Source: Pseudomonadota bacterium
Lineage (GTDB): Bacteria > Pseudomonadota > Gammaproteobacteria > Burkholderiales > Rhodocyclaceae
Direction: 5' to 3'
Length of the DNA stretch: 64,000 bases
Assembly (NCBI GenBank): GCA_018262095.1
Contig: JAGTRW010000017.1
Location: 1-64,000, forward strand
In this document: positions 26,091 to 35,078 of the stretch, in pieces
Layout of the letters: every line of letters begins with the position of its first letter
Position numbering within the stretch: position 1 is the stretch's first letter
The notes under the pieces: model-generated
What the model was told of the DNA's origin: nothing
Seen by the model: the letters and a program-made list of their open reading frames with translations, nothing else
Databases searched by the model: none
Made by a program: the position numbers and the translations under genes

Positions 26091-27467
26091 GTGGCCGAAA
26101 TCATCAAACGTTCGAAAGCGCTGGCGGTCAATCCGCTCAAGGCCAGCCAGCCGGTCGGCGCGGCGCTCGCTTTCCTCGGCCTGCGCGACGCCATCCCGAT
26201 GCTGCATGGATCGCAAGGCTGCACGGCCTTCGGCAAGGTGTTCTTCGTTCGCCATTTTCGCGAGCCGATCGCCTTGCAGACGACGGCGATGGATCAGATT
26301 TCGACGGTGATGAACGCCGACGAGAACGTCATCGAAGGCCTCAGGACGATCTGTGAAAAGAGCGCGCCGGAGGTCATCGGCCTGCCGACGACCAGCCTCT
26401 CGGAAGCGCAGGGCGCCGACATCAAGCGCCTGGTTCGCGAGTTCCGCAGCCGCTACCCGCAGTTTGCCGATGTCGCGGTCGTTGCGGTCAATACGCCGGA
26501 CTATGGCGGCTGCCTGGAGTCGGGTTTCGCGCTGGCGCTCGAAGCGATTGTCGACGTGCTGGTTCCCGAGACGCGTCATTCCGGCCGGCGCCACAAGCAG
26601 GTCAATGTGCTGGCCTCGTCGATGCTGAGCCCCGGCGACATCGAATCGATCAAGGAATGGATAGCGTGCTTCGGTCTGCGCCCGGTGGTGCTGCCCGATA
26701 TCGGTGATTCGCTCGACGGTCATCTGGCCGAGGGCGAGTACACGCCGCTGACGCTGGGCGGAACGCCGCGCAGCGAGATCGAGACGATGGGCGAATCGGT
26801 CGCGACGCTGGTGATCGGCCGCTCGCTGTCGCGCGTCGCCGATTTGATGAAGTCGCGCAGCGGCGTTCCCGACTACCGTTTCGATCACCTGATGGGGCTC
26901 GCGGCCAGCGATGCGTTCACCCAGACGCTCGCCGAGATCTCCGGCCAGGCGGTTCCCGCCAGGATCGAACGTCAGCGCGCGCAGTTGCAGGACGCGATGG
27001 TCGATAGCCATTTCATGCTCGGTTTTGCGCGCATCGGACTGGCGCTCGATCCCGATCTGCTGCTCGGTTTTGCAGCGTTCTTCGCCGGGCTCGGCGCCGA
27101 GATTGTCGCCGCCGTCTCTCCCGCGCGGTCCGATGCGCTGGCCGACATCGCCTGCCAGAGCGTGCACATCGGCGACCTCGAAGACCTCGAACACGCCGCA
27201 GCGGCGGCGGGCGCACAACTGCTGGTGAGCAGCTCGCATGGCCTGCAAGCCGCGCAGCGCCTCGGAATTCCGCTGCTGCGCGCCGGTTTCCCGCAATACG
27301 ACTGGGTCGGCGGTTACGCGCGCGGCTGGGCGGGCTACCGCAACGCGCGCCAGGCCTTGTTCGATATTTCCAATCTTCTTCTGGGACAGCACCATGAAAT
27401 CCCTGCCTATCGATCGATCTATCGCACCGATCCGGCGCCAGCTTGCGCTGGCCTGGTCCGCCACTGA
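26091..27467 (+). CDS. nifN: nitrogenase iron-molybdenum cofactor biosynthesis protein NifN
   Basis: 458 aa, beta-type partner of NifE. GTG start preceded by CAGGAGAAAACATC, a strong ribosome site. Diagnostic blocks are [50 protein letters not shown] and [17 protein letters not shown]. It ends [17 protein letters not shown], close to the usual NifN C terminus. Its last 74 bases are probably shared with the N-terminal extension of NifX. Confidence 0.97.
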   Translation: MAEIIKRSKALAVNPLKASQPVGAALAFLGLRDAIPMLHGSQGCTAFGKVFFVRHFREPIALQTTAMDQISTVMNADENVIEGLRTICEKSAPEVIGLPTTSLSEAQGADIKRLVREFRSRYPQFADVAVVAVNTPDYGGCLESGFALALEAIVDVLVPETRHSGRRHKQVNVLASSMLSPGDIESIKEWIACFGLRPVVLPDIGDSLDGHLAEGEYTPLTLGGTPRSEIETMGESVATLVIGRSLSRVADLMKSRSGVPDYRFDHLMGLAASDAFTQTLAEISGQAVPARIERQRAQLQDAMVDSHFMLGFARIGLALDPDLLLGFAAFFAGLGAEIVAAVSPARSDALADIACQSVHIGDLEDLEHAAAAAGAQLLVSSSHGLQAAQRLGIPLLRAGFPQYDWVGGYARGWAGYRNARQALFDISNLLLGQHHEIPAYRSIYRTDPAPACAGLVRH

Positions 27468-27897
27468 CCGGGTGCCGGCGATGTTCAAGGTCGCTTTCGC
27501 CACCTCCGATCGCGTCTCGGTCAATCAGCACTTCGGTGCCAGCGCCGGCTTCGCGATCTACGCCGTCGACGGTGAGCGGTCGCGCCTGGTCGAGGTGGCC
27601 GAGTATCCGGCCGAGTCGATGGATGGAAACGAAAACAAGTTGGCCGAGCGGATTTCGACATTGGCCGATTGCGCCGCCGTCTATTGCCTGGCGGTCGGCG
27701 GCTCGGCAGTACGCCAGTTGTTGGCCAGCGGCGTCCAGCCGGTGCGCCTGGAAAGCGCCTGCGCCATCGACGCGCTGTTGCTTGAATTGCGCCGAGCGAT
27801 CTGCGTCGGCGGCGTGGCCTGGGTCGACCAGCGCGTCAAGCGCGAAGCGCCGGCCAGCCGCTTCGACCGGATGGCCGAAGAGGGGTGGCACGAATGA
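27394..27897 (+). CDS. nifX: nitrogen fixation protein NifX
   Basis: Carrier of NifB-co / FeMo-co precursors. The NifX/NifB-like domain starts [31 protein letters not shown] and ends [13 protein letters not shown]. Two starts compete. The upstream ATG ([19 protein letters not shown], 167 aa) gives the leader seen in other NifX proteins (about 155-165 aa) but overlaps nifN by 74 bases. The internal ATG (138 aa) sits just after nifN. I prefer the first on length, though its ribosome site is poor. Confidence 0.9.
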   Translation: MKSLPIDRSIAPIRRQLALAWSATDRVPAMFKVAFATSDRVSVNQHFGASAGFAIYAVDGERSRLVEVAEYPAESMDGNENKLAERISTLADCAAVYCLAVGGSAVRQLLASGVQPVRLESACAIDALLLELRRAICVGGVAWVDQRVKREAPASRFDRMAEEGWHE

Positions 27898-28355
27898 ACG
27901 ACATCGTCGAACGCCAGGGAACGGTCGTCGGTTTCGCTGACGGCCTGGCGCAAATCACTCTGGAGCCTGAGCCGGGCTGCGGCGGCTGCGCCAGCCGTGG
28001 CCACTGCGCGTCGGGCAGCGCCGCGCCGAAGCTGATCAAGATGGCTTTGCCCGAGCACACCCGGCTGGGCGATGCGGTGACGATTTCGACGCCATCGTCG
28101 TCGGTGGCGCTGGCGGCGCTCACCGGTTACCTGCTGCCGCCGCTCTGCCTGCTGCTCGGCGCGCTCGGCGCGGCCAGTTGTTATGCCGGCGACCTTGCCG
28201 CCGTGCTCGGCGCAGCGCTCGGTTTGTTCGCCGGGCTGTTGCTGGTGCGCCTGATTTCCACCGGTGTGGTCGGCCGGGGATTCGCTTCCCCGGACTGTCA
28301 TCCCGGATCACCGTCCGCTTTTCGACCTGCTTCACTTCCCGGAGAACTTCCATGA
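27894..28355 (+). CDS. RseC/MucC family (SoxR-reducing system) membrane protein
   Basis: 153 aa. N-terminal half with cysteines CGGCASRGHC (C-x2-C-x5-C) followed by two TM helices (VALAALTGYLLPPLCLLLGALGA and LAAVLGAALGLFAGLLLVRLI). This is the RseC/RsxC-associated fold, usually found with Rnf/Rsx electron transport complexes. Here it is embedded in the nif operon, overlapping nifX (ATGA) and the next gene (ATGA). It may help electron delivery or cluster protection for nitrogenase; this is inference. Confidence 0.85.
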   Translation: MNDIVERQGTVVGFADGLAQITLEPEPGCGGCASRGHCASGSAAPKLIKMALPEHTRLGDAVTISTPSSSVALAALTGYLLPPLCLLLGALGAASCYAGDLAAVLGAALGLFAGLLLVRLISTGVVGRGFASPDCHPGSPSAFRPASLPGELP

Positions 28356-28825
28356 GCGTCATTTCAGTGCCTGTCTTCGCCGGCGATCCCATCCTCAAGA
28401 CCGATTTCGTCAAGGAAATGCTGCGCCAGATTCGCGCGCTCGACAGCTATGGCCAATACGACGGCCAGCCCGCCGAGCGCCTGCTTGCGCCGCTGATTCT
28501 GACCCGCGAACGCAAGGCCGAGATTCCGTTGATCGGCGATCCCGACGAGATCACGGTCGCTTACCTCAAGGCCTTCTACAACGCCATCGCCGTGTTGATC
28601 GAGAAGGAATGCGGATTGCTGGCGGTGTCGTTGATCCACCTGAGCCATGAAGGCTTCGGCCGGGTGCTGATTACCGTCGGCAAGCTGGTGGTGCTCGACC
28701 GGACGCTGCGCGACGTCCATCGCTTCGGCTTTGCCAGCCTGTCGAAGATGAAGGACGAGGCCGACAAGTACCTCTCGGTGGCGATCGAAATCATCGGCCA
28801 GTTTCCCGACGTGGCCGGACTTTAG
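28352..28825 (+). CDS. NifX-associated nitrogen fixation protein (DUF269)
   Basis: 157 aa, beginning MSVISVPVFAGDPILKTDFVKEMLRQIRALDSYGQYD, the typical opening of the family found directly downstream of nifX in many diazotrophs. Further family blocks are PLIGDPDEITVAYLKAFYNA and LVVLDRTLRDVHRFGF. No enzyme activity is known; a role in FeMo-co handling or electron supply is presumed. Coupled to the rseC-like gene by ATGA. Confidence 0.93.
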   Translation: MSVISVPVFAGDPILKTDFVKEMLRQIRALDSYGQYDGQPAERLLAPLILTRERKAEIPLIGDPDEITVAYLKAFYNAIAVLIEKECGLLAVSLIHLSHEGFGRVLITVGKLVVLDRTLRDVHRFGFASLSKMKDEADKYLSVAIEIIGQFPDVAGL

Positions 28826-28828
28826 CGT

Positions 28829-29038
28829 ATGGATGGCGACGACCTCAAAGCGCTGGACAAAGAGGTGAAAAAGCTCAAGCGCATCGCCGGCGAGTGGGCT
28901 GCAAAAATGCACGATCTGGTCGAGGAACGTTTGCCGGCAGCTTATGAGGAGATTCCCGGCATCGCGCAAGCGACCTACGACGCCTGTAAATCCTGGGCAG
29001 ACGCCAACGCGCGGCTGGCCGCCGAACACTTTGACTGA
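28829..29038 (+). CDS. CCE_0567-like small metalloprotein (DUF683)
   Basis: 69 aa. Two-helix protein of the family encoded in nif clusters just after the DUF269 gene: DDLKALDKEVKKLKRIAGEWAAKMHDLVEERLPA...YEEIPGIAQATYDACKSWADAN. The motifs KMHDLVEE and ACKSW are those proposed to bind metal in cyanobacterial members. Three bases after the DUF269 stop. Confidence 0.9.
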   Translation: MDGDDLKALDKEVKKLKRIAGEWAAKMHDLVEERLPAAYEEIPGIAQATYDACKSWADANARLAAEHFD

Positions 29039-29047
29039 GGAAATGAA

Positions 29048-29353
29048 ATGGAAAACATCACTGGCCTGACCCTTGGCGGCACCCCCTGGACGCCGGAATT
29101 CGTGACCGCGCTCGACCCCAAGAAATGCATCGGCTGCGGCCGCTGCTTCAAGGTCTGTCCGCGCGACGTGCTCGACCTCATCGTTCGTGGCGAGGAGATG
29201 GAAATCGACGACGACGAGGATTACGACGAGGACGATACCGCGTCGGTGATGACGCTGGCCAATTCCGCCGACTGCATCGGCTGCGGCGCCTGCGGCCGCG
29301 TCTGCCCGAAAGGCTGTTACAGCTACGCCGCCCAGCCGCCGCTCAACGCCTGA
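29048..29353 (+). CDS. fdxB: nif-specific ferredoxin III (FdxB)
   Basis: 101 aa, two [4Fe-4S] motifs: CIGCGRCFKVCPRD and CIGCGACGRVCPKG. They are separated by a very acidic stretch (EEMEIDDDEDYDEDD), the layout of ferredoxin III of nif clusters. It starts MENITGLTLGGTPWTPEFV, diagnostic. Likely an electron donor to nitrogenase or to cofactor assembly. Confidence 0.95.
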   Translation: MENITGLTLGGTPWTPEFVTALDPKKCIGCGRCFKVCPRDVLDLIVRGEEMEIDDDEDYDEDDTASVMTLANSADCIGCGACGRVCPKGCYSYAAQPPLNA

Positions 29354-29365
29354 CATGAGCGCAAA

Positions 29366-29500
29366 TTAACCACAACGAACACGGCGGTCACAACGAAACC
29401 GAAAGCAATCACGTTGACCATCGTTTTCTTCGCTTCAACCCGCCGGGATTGGTCTCGCTTCATGTTCGTTGTGCACGTTGTGGTTCAACTGTATTCAAAG
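29366..29500. repeat. inverted-repeat-bounded spacer upstream of nifU
   Basis: The spacer between fdxB and nifU begins TTAACCACAACGAACACGG and ends CATGTTCGTTGTGCACGTTG then TGGTT. The outer arms AACCACAACG / CGTTGTGGTT and the inner ACAACGAACA / TGTTCGTTGT are complementary. The left half parallels the AACCACGGAG...GCACGGAGGACACGAAGAG repeat found between the siderophore receptor and PepSY genes, so it looks like a diverged member of the same family. Confidence 0.5.
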
Positions 29501-29510
29501 GAGCATCGTC

Positions 29511-30404
29511 ATGTGGGATTACTCTGAAAAAGTTCGCGAACACTTCTACCATCCGCGTAACGCCGGTCCGCTGGTCGATGCCAATGCCGTCGGCGACGTC
29601 GGCTCGATCAAGTGCGGCGACGCCTTGCGGCTGATGCTCAAGGTCGATCCGCAGAGCGAGCTGATCGTCGATGCCCACTTTCAGACCTTCGGTTGCGGAT
29701 CGGCGATCGCCTCGTCGTCGGCATTGACCGAGATCGTCAAGGGCAAAACGCTCGACGAAGCGCTTAAGGTCAGCAACCAGGAAATCGCCGACTACCTCGA
29801 CGGCCTGCCGCCCGAGAAGATGCATTGCTCGGTGATGGGGCGCGAAGCGCTGCACGCCGCCGTCGCCAATTTTCGCGGCGAGGTCTGGAACGACGACCAT
29901 AGCGAAGGGGCGATGGTCTGCAAGTGCTTCGCGGTCGATGCGGTGCTGATCGAGAAGGTGATTCGCGACAACAAGCTGTCGACGGTCGAGCAGGTGACCC
30001 ACTACACCAAGGCCGGCGGCGGCTGTTCGAGCTGTCACGAAGGCGTCGAGGAAATCCTCGCCAAGGTCGCGCAGGAGCGCTGCACCGCGCCGGCGGTCGC
30101 CGTACAGCCGCCTGCCGCCGCCGTTCCGCCAGCAAAACCGAGGCTCACCAACTTCCAGCGCATGCGTCGGATCGAGGAAGTCGTCGAATCGATCAGGCCG
30201 ATGCTGCAGCGCGACCACGGCGACATCGAAATCGTCGAAGTCGATGGGAAAAACGTCTATGTCAATCTCAAGGGCGCCTGCCAGGGCTGCATGATGGAGC
30301 AGGCGACGCTCTCCGGAATCCAGGCGCAACTGATCGATGCGCTGGGCGAATTCGTCCAGTTGCTGCCCGCCGCAATGCTCGGCCGGCCGGCCTTGGCGAG
30401 CTAG
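29511..30404 (+). CDS. nifU: iron-sulfur cluster assembly scaffold NifU
   Basis: 297 aa with the full three-domain NifU. An IscU-like domain ([19 protein letters not shown]; cluster cysteines in [28 protein letters not shown]) comes first. A central [2Fe-2S] domain ([15 protein letters not shown]...[10 protein letters not shown]) follows. A C-terminal Nfu domain (GACQGCMM) sits after a Pro/Ala linker. It builds clusters for nitrogenase with NifS. The ATG follows AAAGGAGCATCGTC. The final two bases of its stop codon belong to the following palindromic element. Confidence 0.97.
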   Translation: MWDYSEKVREHFYHPRNAGPLVDANAVGDVGSIKCGDALRLMLKVDPQSELIVDAHFQTFGCGSAIASSSALTEIVKGKTLDEALKVSNQEIADYLDGLPPEKMHCSVMGREALHAAVANFRGEVWNDDHSEGAMVCKCFAVDAVLIEKVIRDNKLSTVEQVTHYTKAGGGCSSCHEGVEEILAKVAQERCTAPAVAVQPPAAAVPPAKPRLTNFQRMRRIEEVVESIRPMLQRDHGDIEIVEVDGKNVYVNLKGACQGCMMEQATLSGIQAQLIDALGEFVQLLPAAMLGRPALAS

Positions 30405-30565
30405 TGGTCTGCTTCGCAATTCCCGCAACATGAAAACGCGCCTTTCGCTCCGTGGCGTTGTTGCTCATCCTCGCCATAGCTACGGCTATGGCTGCGGTTC
30501 GCGCCTAGCCACAGAGCGAAATCCATCGTTTTCATCCTGTTACTTCACTTACGAAGCAGACCACT
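30403..30565. repeat. 163-bp palindromic MITE-like element between nifU and nifS
   Basis: Terminal inverted repeats AGTGGTCTGCTTCG / CGAAGCAGACCACT are perfect over 14 bases. Inner arms (CTTTCGCTCCGTGGC / GCCACAGAGCGAAA) pair next, and the centre is a perfect GCCATAGC-TACG-GCTATGGC hairpin. No ORF. It supplies the end of the nifU stop codon and stops seven bases before the nifS ATG, leaving nifS without an obvious ribosome site. I see no clear target-site duplication. Confidence 0.75.
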
Positions 30566-30571
30566 GACACC

Positions 30572-31780
30572 ATGGACCCCATCTACCTCGACAACAACGC
30601 GACGACCGCCTGCGATCCCGAAGTGGTCGCCGCCATGCTGCCTTTCTTTACCGAGCAGTTTGGCAATCCCTCGTCGATGCACAGTTTCGGCAACCAGGTC
30701 GGGCTGGCGATCAAGGATGCTCGCCAGCGCGTACAGGCGCTGCTCGGCGCCGAACACGATTCGGAGATCGTGTTTACCTCGTGCGGCACCGAATCGGACT
30801 CGACCGCCATCCTCTCGGCGCTCAAGGCGCAGCCCGAGCGCAATCAGATCATCACCACGGTCGTCGAGCATCCGGCGATCCTGACGCTGTGCGACTCTCT
30901 GGAAAAGGACGGCGTGGTCGTGCATCGCCTCGGCGTCGACAAGAAAGGCCGGATCGACCTCGACGAGTACAAGTCGCTGCTTTCGCCACGCACGGCGATC
31001 GTCTCGGTGATGTGGGCCAACAACGAAACCGGAACGCTGTTTCCGGTCGAGACGATGGCCGAGATGGCGCACGGCGTCGGCGCGATGTTCCACAGCGACG
31101 CCGTGCAGGCGGTCGGCAAGGTGGCGATCGACCTCAAGCAGACGCAGATCGACATGCTCTCGCTCTCCGGGCACAAGCTGCATGCGCCCAAGGGCGTCGG
31201 CGTGCTCTACGTGCGGCGCAATACGCGCTTTCGCCCGCTGCTGCGCGGCGGACATCAGGAACGCGGCCGGCGCGCCGGAACCGAGAACAGCGCGGCTATC
31301 GTCGGACTCGGCGTCGCCGCGCAACTGGCCGTCGAGCACCTGGCTTTTGAGAACCGCGAGGTCAAACGCCTGCGCGATCGGCTCGAAGCGGGAATCCTGC
31401 CGCAGGTGCCGTGTTCGTTCGTGACCGGCGATCCGGGCAACCGCCTGCCCAATACCGCCAACATCGCCTTCGAGTACGTCGAGGGCGAGGCGATCCTGCT
31501 GCTGCTCAACAAGCAGGGTATTGCCGCATCGAGCGGTTCGGCCTGCACTTCGGGTTCGCTCGAGCCATCGCACGTGATGCGCGCGATGGGGATTCCCTAT
31601 ACCGCGGCGCACGGAACGATCCGCTTTTCGCTGTCGCGTTACACCAGCGAAGCGCAGATCGACCGGGTCATCGCCGCCGTTCCGCCGATCATCGCGCAGC
31701 TGCGCCAGCTCTCGCCGTATTGGGGCGAGCGCGGGCCAGTCGCCGGGGCCGATGGTGGTTTCGCGCCTGCCTATGCGTGA
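30572..31780 (+). CDS. nifS: cysteine desulfurase NifS
   Basis: 402 aa PLP enzyme, sulfur donor for NifU. Schiff-base lysine is in SLSGHKLHAPKGVGVLY, PLP contacts in NNATTACDPEV and NNETGTLFPVE, and the persulfide cysteine in SSGSACTSGSLEPSHVM, the NifS/class I loop. N terminus MDPIYLDNNATT fixes the start. Separated from nifU by the palindromic element, so its translation may depend on sequence provided by that element. Confidence 0.96.
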   Translation: MDPIYLDNNATTACDPEVVAAMLPFFTEQFGNPSSMHSFGNQVGLAIKDARQRVQALLGAEHDSEIVFTSCGTESDSTAILSALKAQPERNQIITTVVEHPAILTLCDSLEKDGVVVHRLGVDKKGRIDLDEYKSLLSPRTAIVSVMWANNETGTLFPVETMAEMAHGVGAMFHSDAVQAVGKVAIDLKQTQIDMLSLSGHKLHAPKGVGVLYVRRNTRFRPLLRGGHQERGRRAGTENSAAIVGLGVAAQLAVEHLAFENREVKRLRDRLEAGILPQVPCSFVTGDPGNRLPNTANIAFEYVEGEAILLLLNKQGIAASSGSACTSGSLEPSHVMRAMGIPYTAAHGTIRFSLSRYTSEAQIDRVIAAVPPIIAQLRQLSPYWGERGPVAGADGGFAPAYA

Positions 31781-32211
31781 AAAACAAGCCTGAAGACCTC
31801 GGTTCGCAAGCACGGAGAGCACGCAGAAAAGGCGATCTCGTAGACGGTGAGTGGCTTGGTTCGACCTACAGAAGTCATTCAGTCCTGTTCGGTATCAACG
31901 GCAGCTTGCGGAATTGAGCTACCCTTGCTTCCGGCAAAACGTACGTCGAATGTTCGTCTTCGCCAGCCGATCAGGGACGATGCCAGAGGCAAGTGCTACA
32001 CGGACTTCTGGCGGTTCGAAGACCGCGCAATACGGAGTCGGTCAAGGTTTCGGGGCGCGGCCGATAGAATTTCTGCAATGTGGCGAGCGGCTGGTCGCTC
32101 GATGGCTTCGACATCGTCGTGCAGTTCACGTGCGACGTCACTTTCAAGATCCGCTGTGTCATCCTTGTTCGCGATCGCCGTCTTGAGTGCAGCAGAGCGT
32201 TAGCTCCGGCC
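31781..32211. other. 430-bp non-coding region after nifS
   Basis: Contains GCACGGAGAGCACGCAGAAAAGG near its start, matching one end of the CACGGAG repeat family seen at about 57 kb. The rest is lower in GC than the coding DNA and carries several short frames on both strands with no recognisable protein. It could be decayed mobile DNA. No convincing terminator for the nif operon was found. Confidence 0.4.
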
Positions 32212-33141
32212 TCATTTTTTCAGGAACAGTGCGGCGCACACGCCGCGCAACCAGCCGTTTCCCGCGTCGCGATGATAGCGGGTATGCCAGTGCTGTTTGA
32301 CGGTAAACGACGAGATGGCGAAGGGGCTGGGAAAGACCCGCAAATCGCCGATGCGCGCCAGCGTCTCGCCGATCTGGCGCGGCAGGGTGATGATCAGGTC
32401 GGTGCTTGAGACGATCGCCGCCAGGCCCAGAAAACCCGGCAATTCGAGCACCACCCGGCGGTCGATGTGCTGGCGGTCGAGCGCGGCATCGAGCAGTCGA
32501 TGGCCGGTGCCCGAGACGATGCCGATGTGCTCCTCGCGCTGATAGTCGGCGAGCGACAGCTGATCGCCGATACGCGGGTGGCGCGCGTTGGCCAGGCACA
32601 CCCAGTCCTGGGTAAACAAACTCTGCTGGTAGAAGCCCGCGCCGAGTTCCGGAATCAGGCCGAGCGCCAGGTCGGCTTCGCCCGATTCGAGCGCGTGCCC
32701 GGTCTGCGCATCGATGCGTGTCGCGCCGAGGCGTATCCCCGGTGCGATCGACCGCACATGGGCGAGTAACTGCGGCAGCAGGGTGACGTGACTCGCGTCG
32801 GTCATGCAGATGTGGAAGCGGCGCTCTGAGCTCGCCGGGTCGAACTTCGAATCCCAGTTGGAGAGATGACGCAGTGATTCGAGCGCTTCGCGCGCCGTCG
32901 CAATCATCGCGTCGGCGACCGGCGTCGGCTGCATTCCCGACGGCGTGCGCACGAACAGCGGGTCGCCCAGTTGCTGGCGCAGCTTACTCAGCCAGATGCT
33001 GACCGTCGGCTGCGCGAGGCCGAGCTGCTCGGCGGCGCGCGTGACGCTGCGCGTGCTGTAGAGCAGATCGAAGAGCTGCAGCAGACTGGCCTCGAGCAGC
33101 GGCGCGTGGTTCTCTTCTCTCTTCATGATTGCGTTCCGCAA
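32212..33141 (-). CDS. LysR family regulator, NahR/LinR-like
   Basis: 309 aa (304 if the second ATG, MKREENHA, is used). HTH is LLYSTRSVTRAAEQLGLAQPTVSIWLSKLRQQLGDPLFVRTPSGMQPTP, characteristic of the NahR/NodD-like branch that often activates degradation of aromatic or organic acids. The C-terminal effector domain is complete. Divergent from the next operon across about 100 bases, so it most likely controls it. Confidence 0.93.
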   Translation of the reverse strand: MRNAIMKREENHAPLLEASLLQLFDLLYSTRSVTRAAEQLGLAQPTVSIWLSKLRQQLGDPLFVRTPSGMQPTPVADAMIATAREALESLRHLSNWDSKFDPASSERRFHICMTDASHVTLLPQLLAHVRSIAPGIRLGATRIDAQTGHALESGEADLALGLIPELGAGFYQQSLFTQDWVCLANARHPRIGDQLSLADYQREEHIGIVSGTGHRLLDAALDRQHIDRRVVLELPGFLGLAAIVSSTDLIITLPRQIGETLARIGDLRVFPSPFAISSFTVKQHWHTRYHRDAGNGWLRGVCAALFLKK

Positions 33142-33240
33142 TGGCTAATATTGTCCTTATTGCATATACAGGATATCAGGCTCTGGCTAAAGTTGGCCCA
33201 AGATTTCAACGACGCCAAAACGACGGCACGGAGTTTCCCA

Positions 33241-34178
33241 TGAAAATATGCTTTCTCGGCGCCGGCGCGCTGGGTTGTTCAATCGGCGGCGTGCTCGCCG
33301 CCGGCGGATCGGACGTCTCTCTGGTCGATCGCTATCAGGCACATGTCGATGCGATCAATGAATCCGGTCTGCGCATGCGCGTCGGCGACGAAGAAAAAGT
33401 CGTCAAGGTTAAGGCCTATGACGACTGTCGGGAAATCGGTCCAGTCGATCTGATCATCGTGCTGGTCAAGTCCTTCCATACGCGGGCGGCGATCGAGTCG
33501 GCCGGCCCGCTGATCGGCGAGAAGACGATGGTGATGTCGATCCAGAACGGCCTGGGCCACGAGGAAATCCTCGCCGAGGTCGTCGGCCGCGAGCGCGTGC
33601 TGGCCGCCAAGACCTACGTCGGCGGCGTCTTCCTCGAACCCGGTCACATCATCTCGGGGTCGAAGGGCAAGCAAACCTACATCGGCGAACTCGACGGCCA
33701 ACTGACTCCTCGACTCCAGGCGGTTGTCGACGAATTCAACCGTGCCGGTCTGCTGGCAACCGCCAGCACCAACATTTACGGCACCATGTGGGACAAATTG
33801 CTGGTCAATGTCGCGACCGGTGCCCTGTGCGCAATCACCAAACTGCCTTACGGCGGGCTCTACAGCGTTCCGGAAATCGAGGCTTGCGCGCTGGCGGCGG
33901 TTGCCGAAGGCATCGCCGTGGCCCGCGCCAACCACATCACGCTTACGTCTGAAGATCCCAAATATTTCTGGCGGCTCGCCGCCGAGGGACTGCCCGCCGA
34001 ATTCAAGACGTCGATGCTGCAAAGCCTCGAGAAAGGCGAGCCGACCGAGGTCGACTTCATCAACGGCTCGGTCGTTCGCTGGGGCGCGCGGTCGGCCATC
34101 CCGACGCCGGTCAATCAGACGCTGCTGGCCTGCACCAAGGGCATCGAGCGCTGGCTGGCGGACTACGCCGGGAAATAA
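33241..34178 (+). CDS. ketopantoate reductase family protein (PanE/ApbA)
   Basis: 312 aa NAD(P)-dependent reductase. N-terminal Rossmann motif MKICFLGAGALGCSIGGVLAAGG; VLVKSFHTRAA and SIQNGLGHEE follow the 2-dehydropantoate 2-reductase pattern. The C-terminal helical domain has the TMWDKLLVNVATGALCAIT block with the catalytic lysine. Because it heads a catabolic-looking operon next to a LysR gene, it probably reduces another 2-oxo acid rather than serving pantothenate synthesis. Start at the ATG after CGGAGTTTCCC. Confidence 0.9.
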
Positions 34179-34190
34179 GGAATAACGATC

Positions 34191-34577
34191 ATGGCCTACG
34201 CAAAAAAATCGTACGTCGAACACGTCGCGGTGCGCGTCAAAGACATCGACTGGCACATCCGTTTTTTCAAGGACGTGCTGGGAATGACGATGCGCGAGGA
34301 AACGCCCGCCGGCCAGAATCCGTATCAGTTCTGGACGATCGGCGGCATGCAGCTGATGTCCGACCCGAACTTCGCCGGCCCCGAAGGCCGCCTTGCGCAC
34401 CTCGGGATCATGACCGAAGACCTCGACGAAGCGCTGACCGAAGCCGCGAAGTGGGGCGTCAGCGAATTGCCGCAGGGCCGCAACTGGCTGGCCTTGCCCG
34501 ACGGTCTGCAACTGGAGCTGATTCAGGCCCATGGCAACGGCGTCGCAGAAGCCTTGGCGGCCAAGTCGCGCGCCTGA
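34191..34577 (+). CDS. VOC (glyoxalase/dioxygenase fold) family protein
   Basis: 128 aa, single pair of beta-alpha-beta-beta-beta modules: YVEHVAVRVKDIDWHIRFFKDVLGM at the start and NWLALPDGLQLELIQ at the end. The first His and the late Glu are candidate metal ligands. Twelve bases after the reductase gene. Too short for an extradiol dioxygenase of the HPPD type; an isomerase, epimerase or lyase step is possible. Confidence 0.85.
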   Translation: MAYAKKSYVEHVAVRVKDIDWHIRFFKDVLGMTMREETPAGQNPYQFWTIGGMQLMSDPNFAGPEGRLAHLGIMTEDLDEALTEAAKWGVSELPQGRNWLALPDGLQLELIQAHGNGVAEALAAKSRA

Positions 34578-34606
34578 ACCCTCAATCATTCATTGGAGCC
34601 AAAAGC

Positions 34607-35065
34607 ATGGCCACGGAACTGTATTTCGACGAAATCAAGGTCGGCGACAAGGGCATCAGCCCGACCTACACCTTCACCGAGGCGCGAATCAACGCCTACG
34701 CCGAACTGACCGGTGACTTTACCCCGGTGCACATCGACGAGGAATACGCCAGAAAAACCCCGTTCGGCACGCGCGTCGCGCACGGGCTGTTCGGCCTGTC
34801 GGTCGCCGACGGCCTCAAGACGCAAAGCGATTATTGCTTCCAGCCGGGGATGTCGCTGGGCTGGGAGTGGAGCTTCGTGGCACCGATCAAGATCGGCGAC
34901 ATCTGCCACATCGAGTTCTACGTCGAGAGCGCGCGCGAGTCCAAGAGCCGTCCGGGCTGGGGCATAGTCATCGTTCCCGTCGAATTGATCAACCAGCGCG
35001 GCGAAGTCGTGCAAAAGGGCCAGCACCGCGTGATGGTCCCCTGCCGCCCGAAAACCACTGTCTGA
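34607..35065 (+). CDS. MaoC family dehydratase
   Basis: 152 aa hot-dog fold protein. The motif AYAELTGDFTPVHIDEEYARKTPFGTRVAHGLFGLSVADGL contains the MaoC hydratase catalytic D...H pair. GWEWSFVAPIKIGDICHIEFYVES follows. The start MATELYFDEIK is preceded by TTGGAGCC. In an operon with a CoA-transferase it would hydrate or dehydrate an enoyl-CoA type intermediate. Confidence 0.9.
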   Translation: MATELYFDEIKVGDKGISPTYTFTEARINAYAELTGDFTPVHIDEEYARKTPFGTRVAHGLFGLSVADGLKTQSDYCFQPGMSLGWEWSFVAPIKIGDICHIEFYVESARESKSRPGWGIVIVPVELINQRGEVVQKGQHRVMVPCRPKTTV

Positions 35066-35078
35066 AAGCGAACCCTCC

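Noticed and set aside
31851-32409. Small plus-strand frames after nifS
   Set aside because: No recognisable domain and one runs into the end of the LysR gene on the other strand; could be decayed mobile DNA but no transposase motif is visible.
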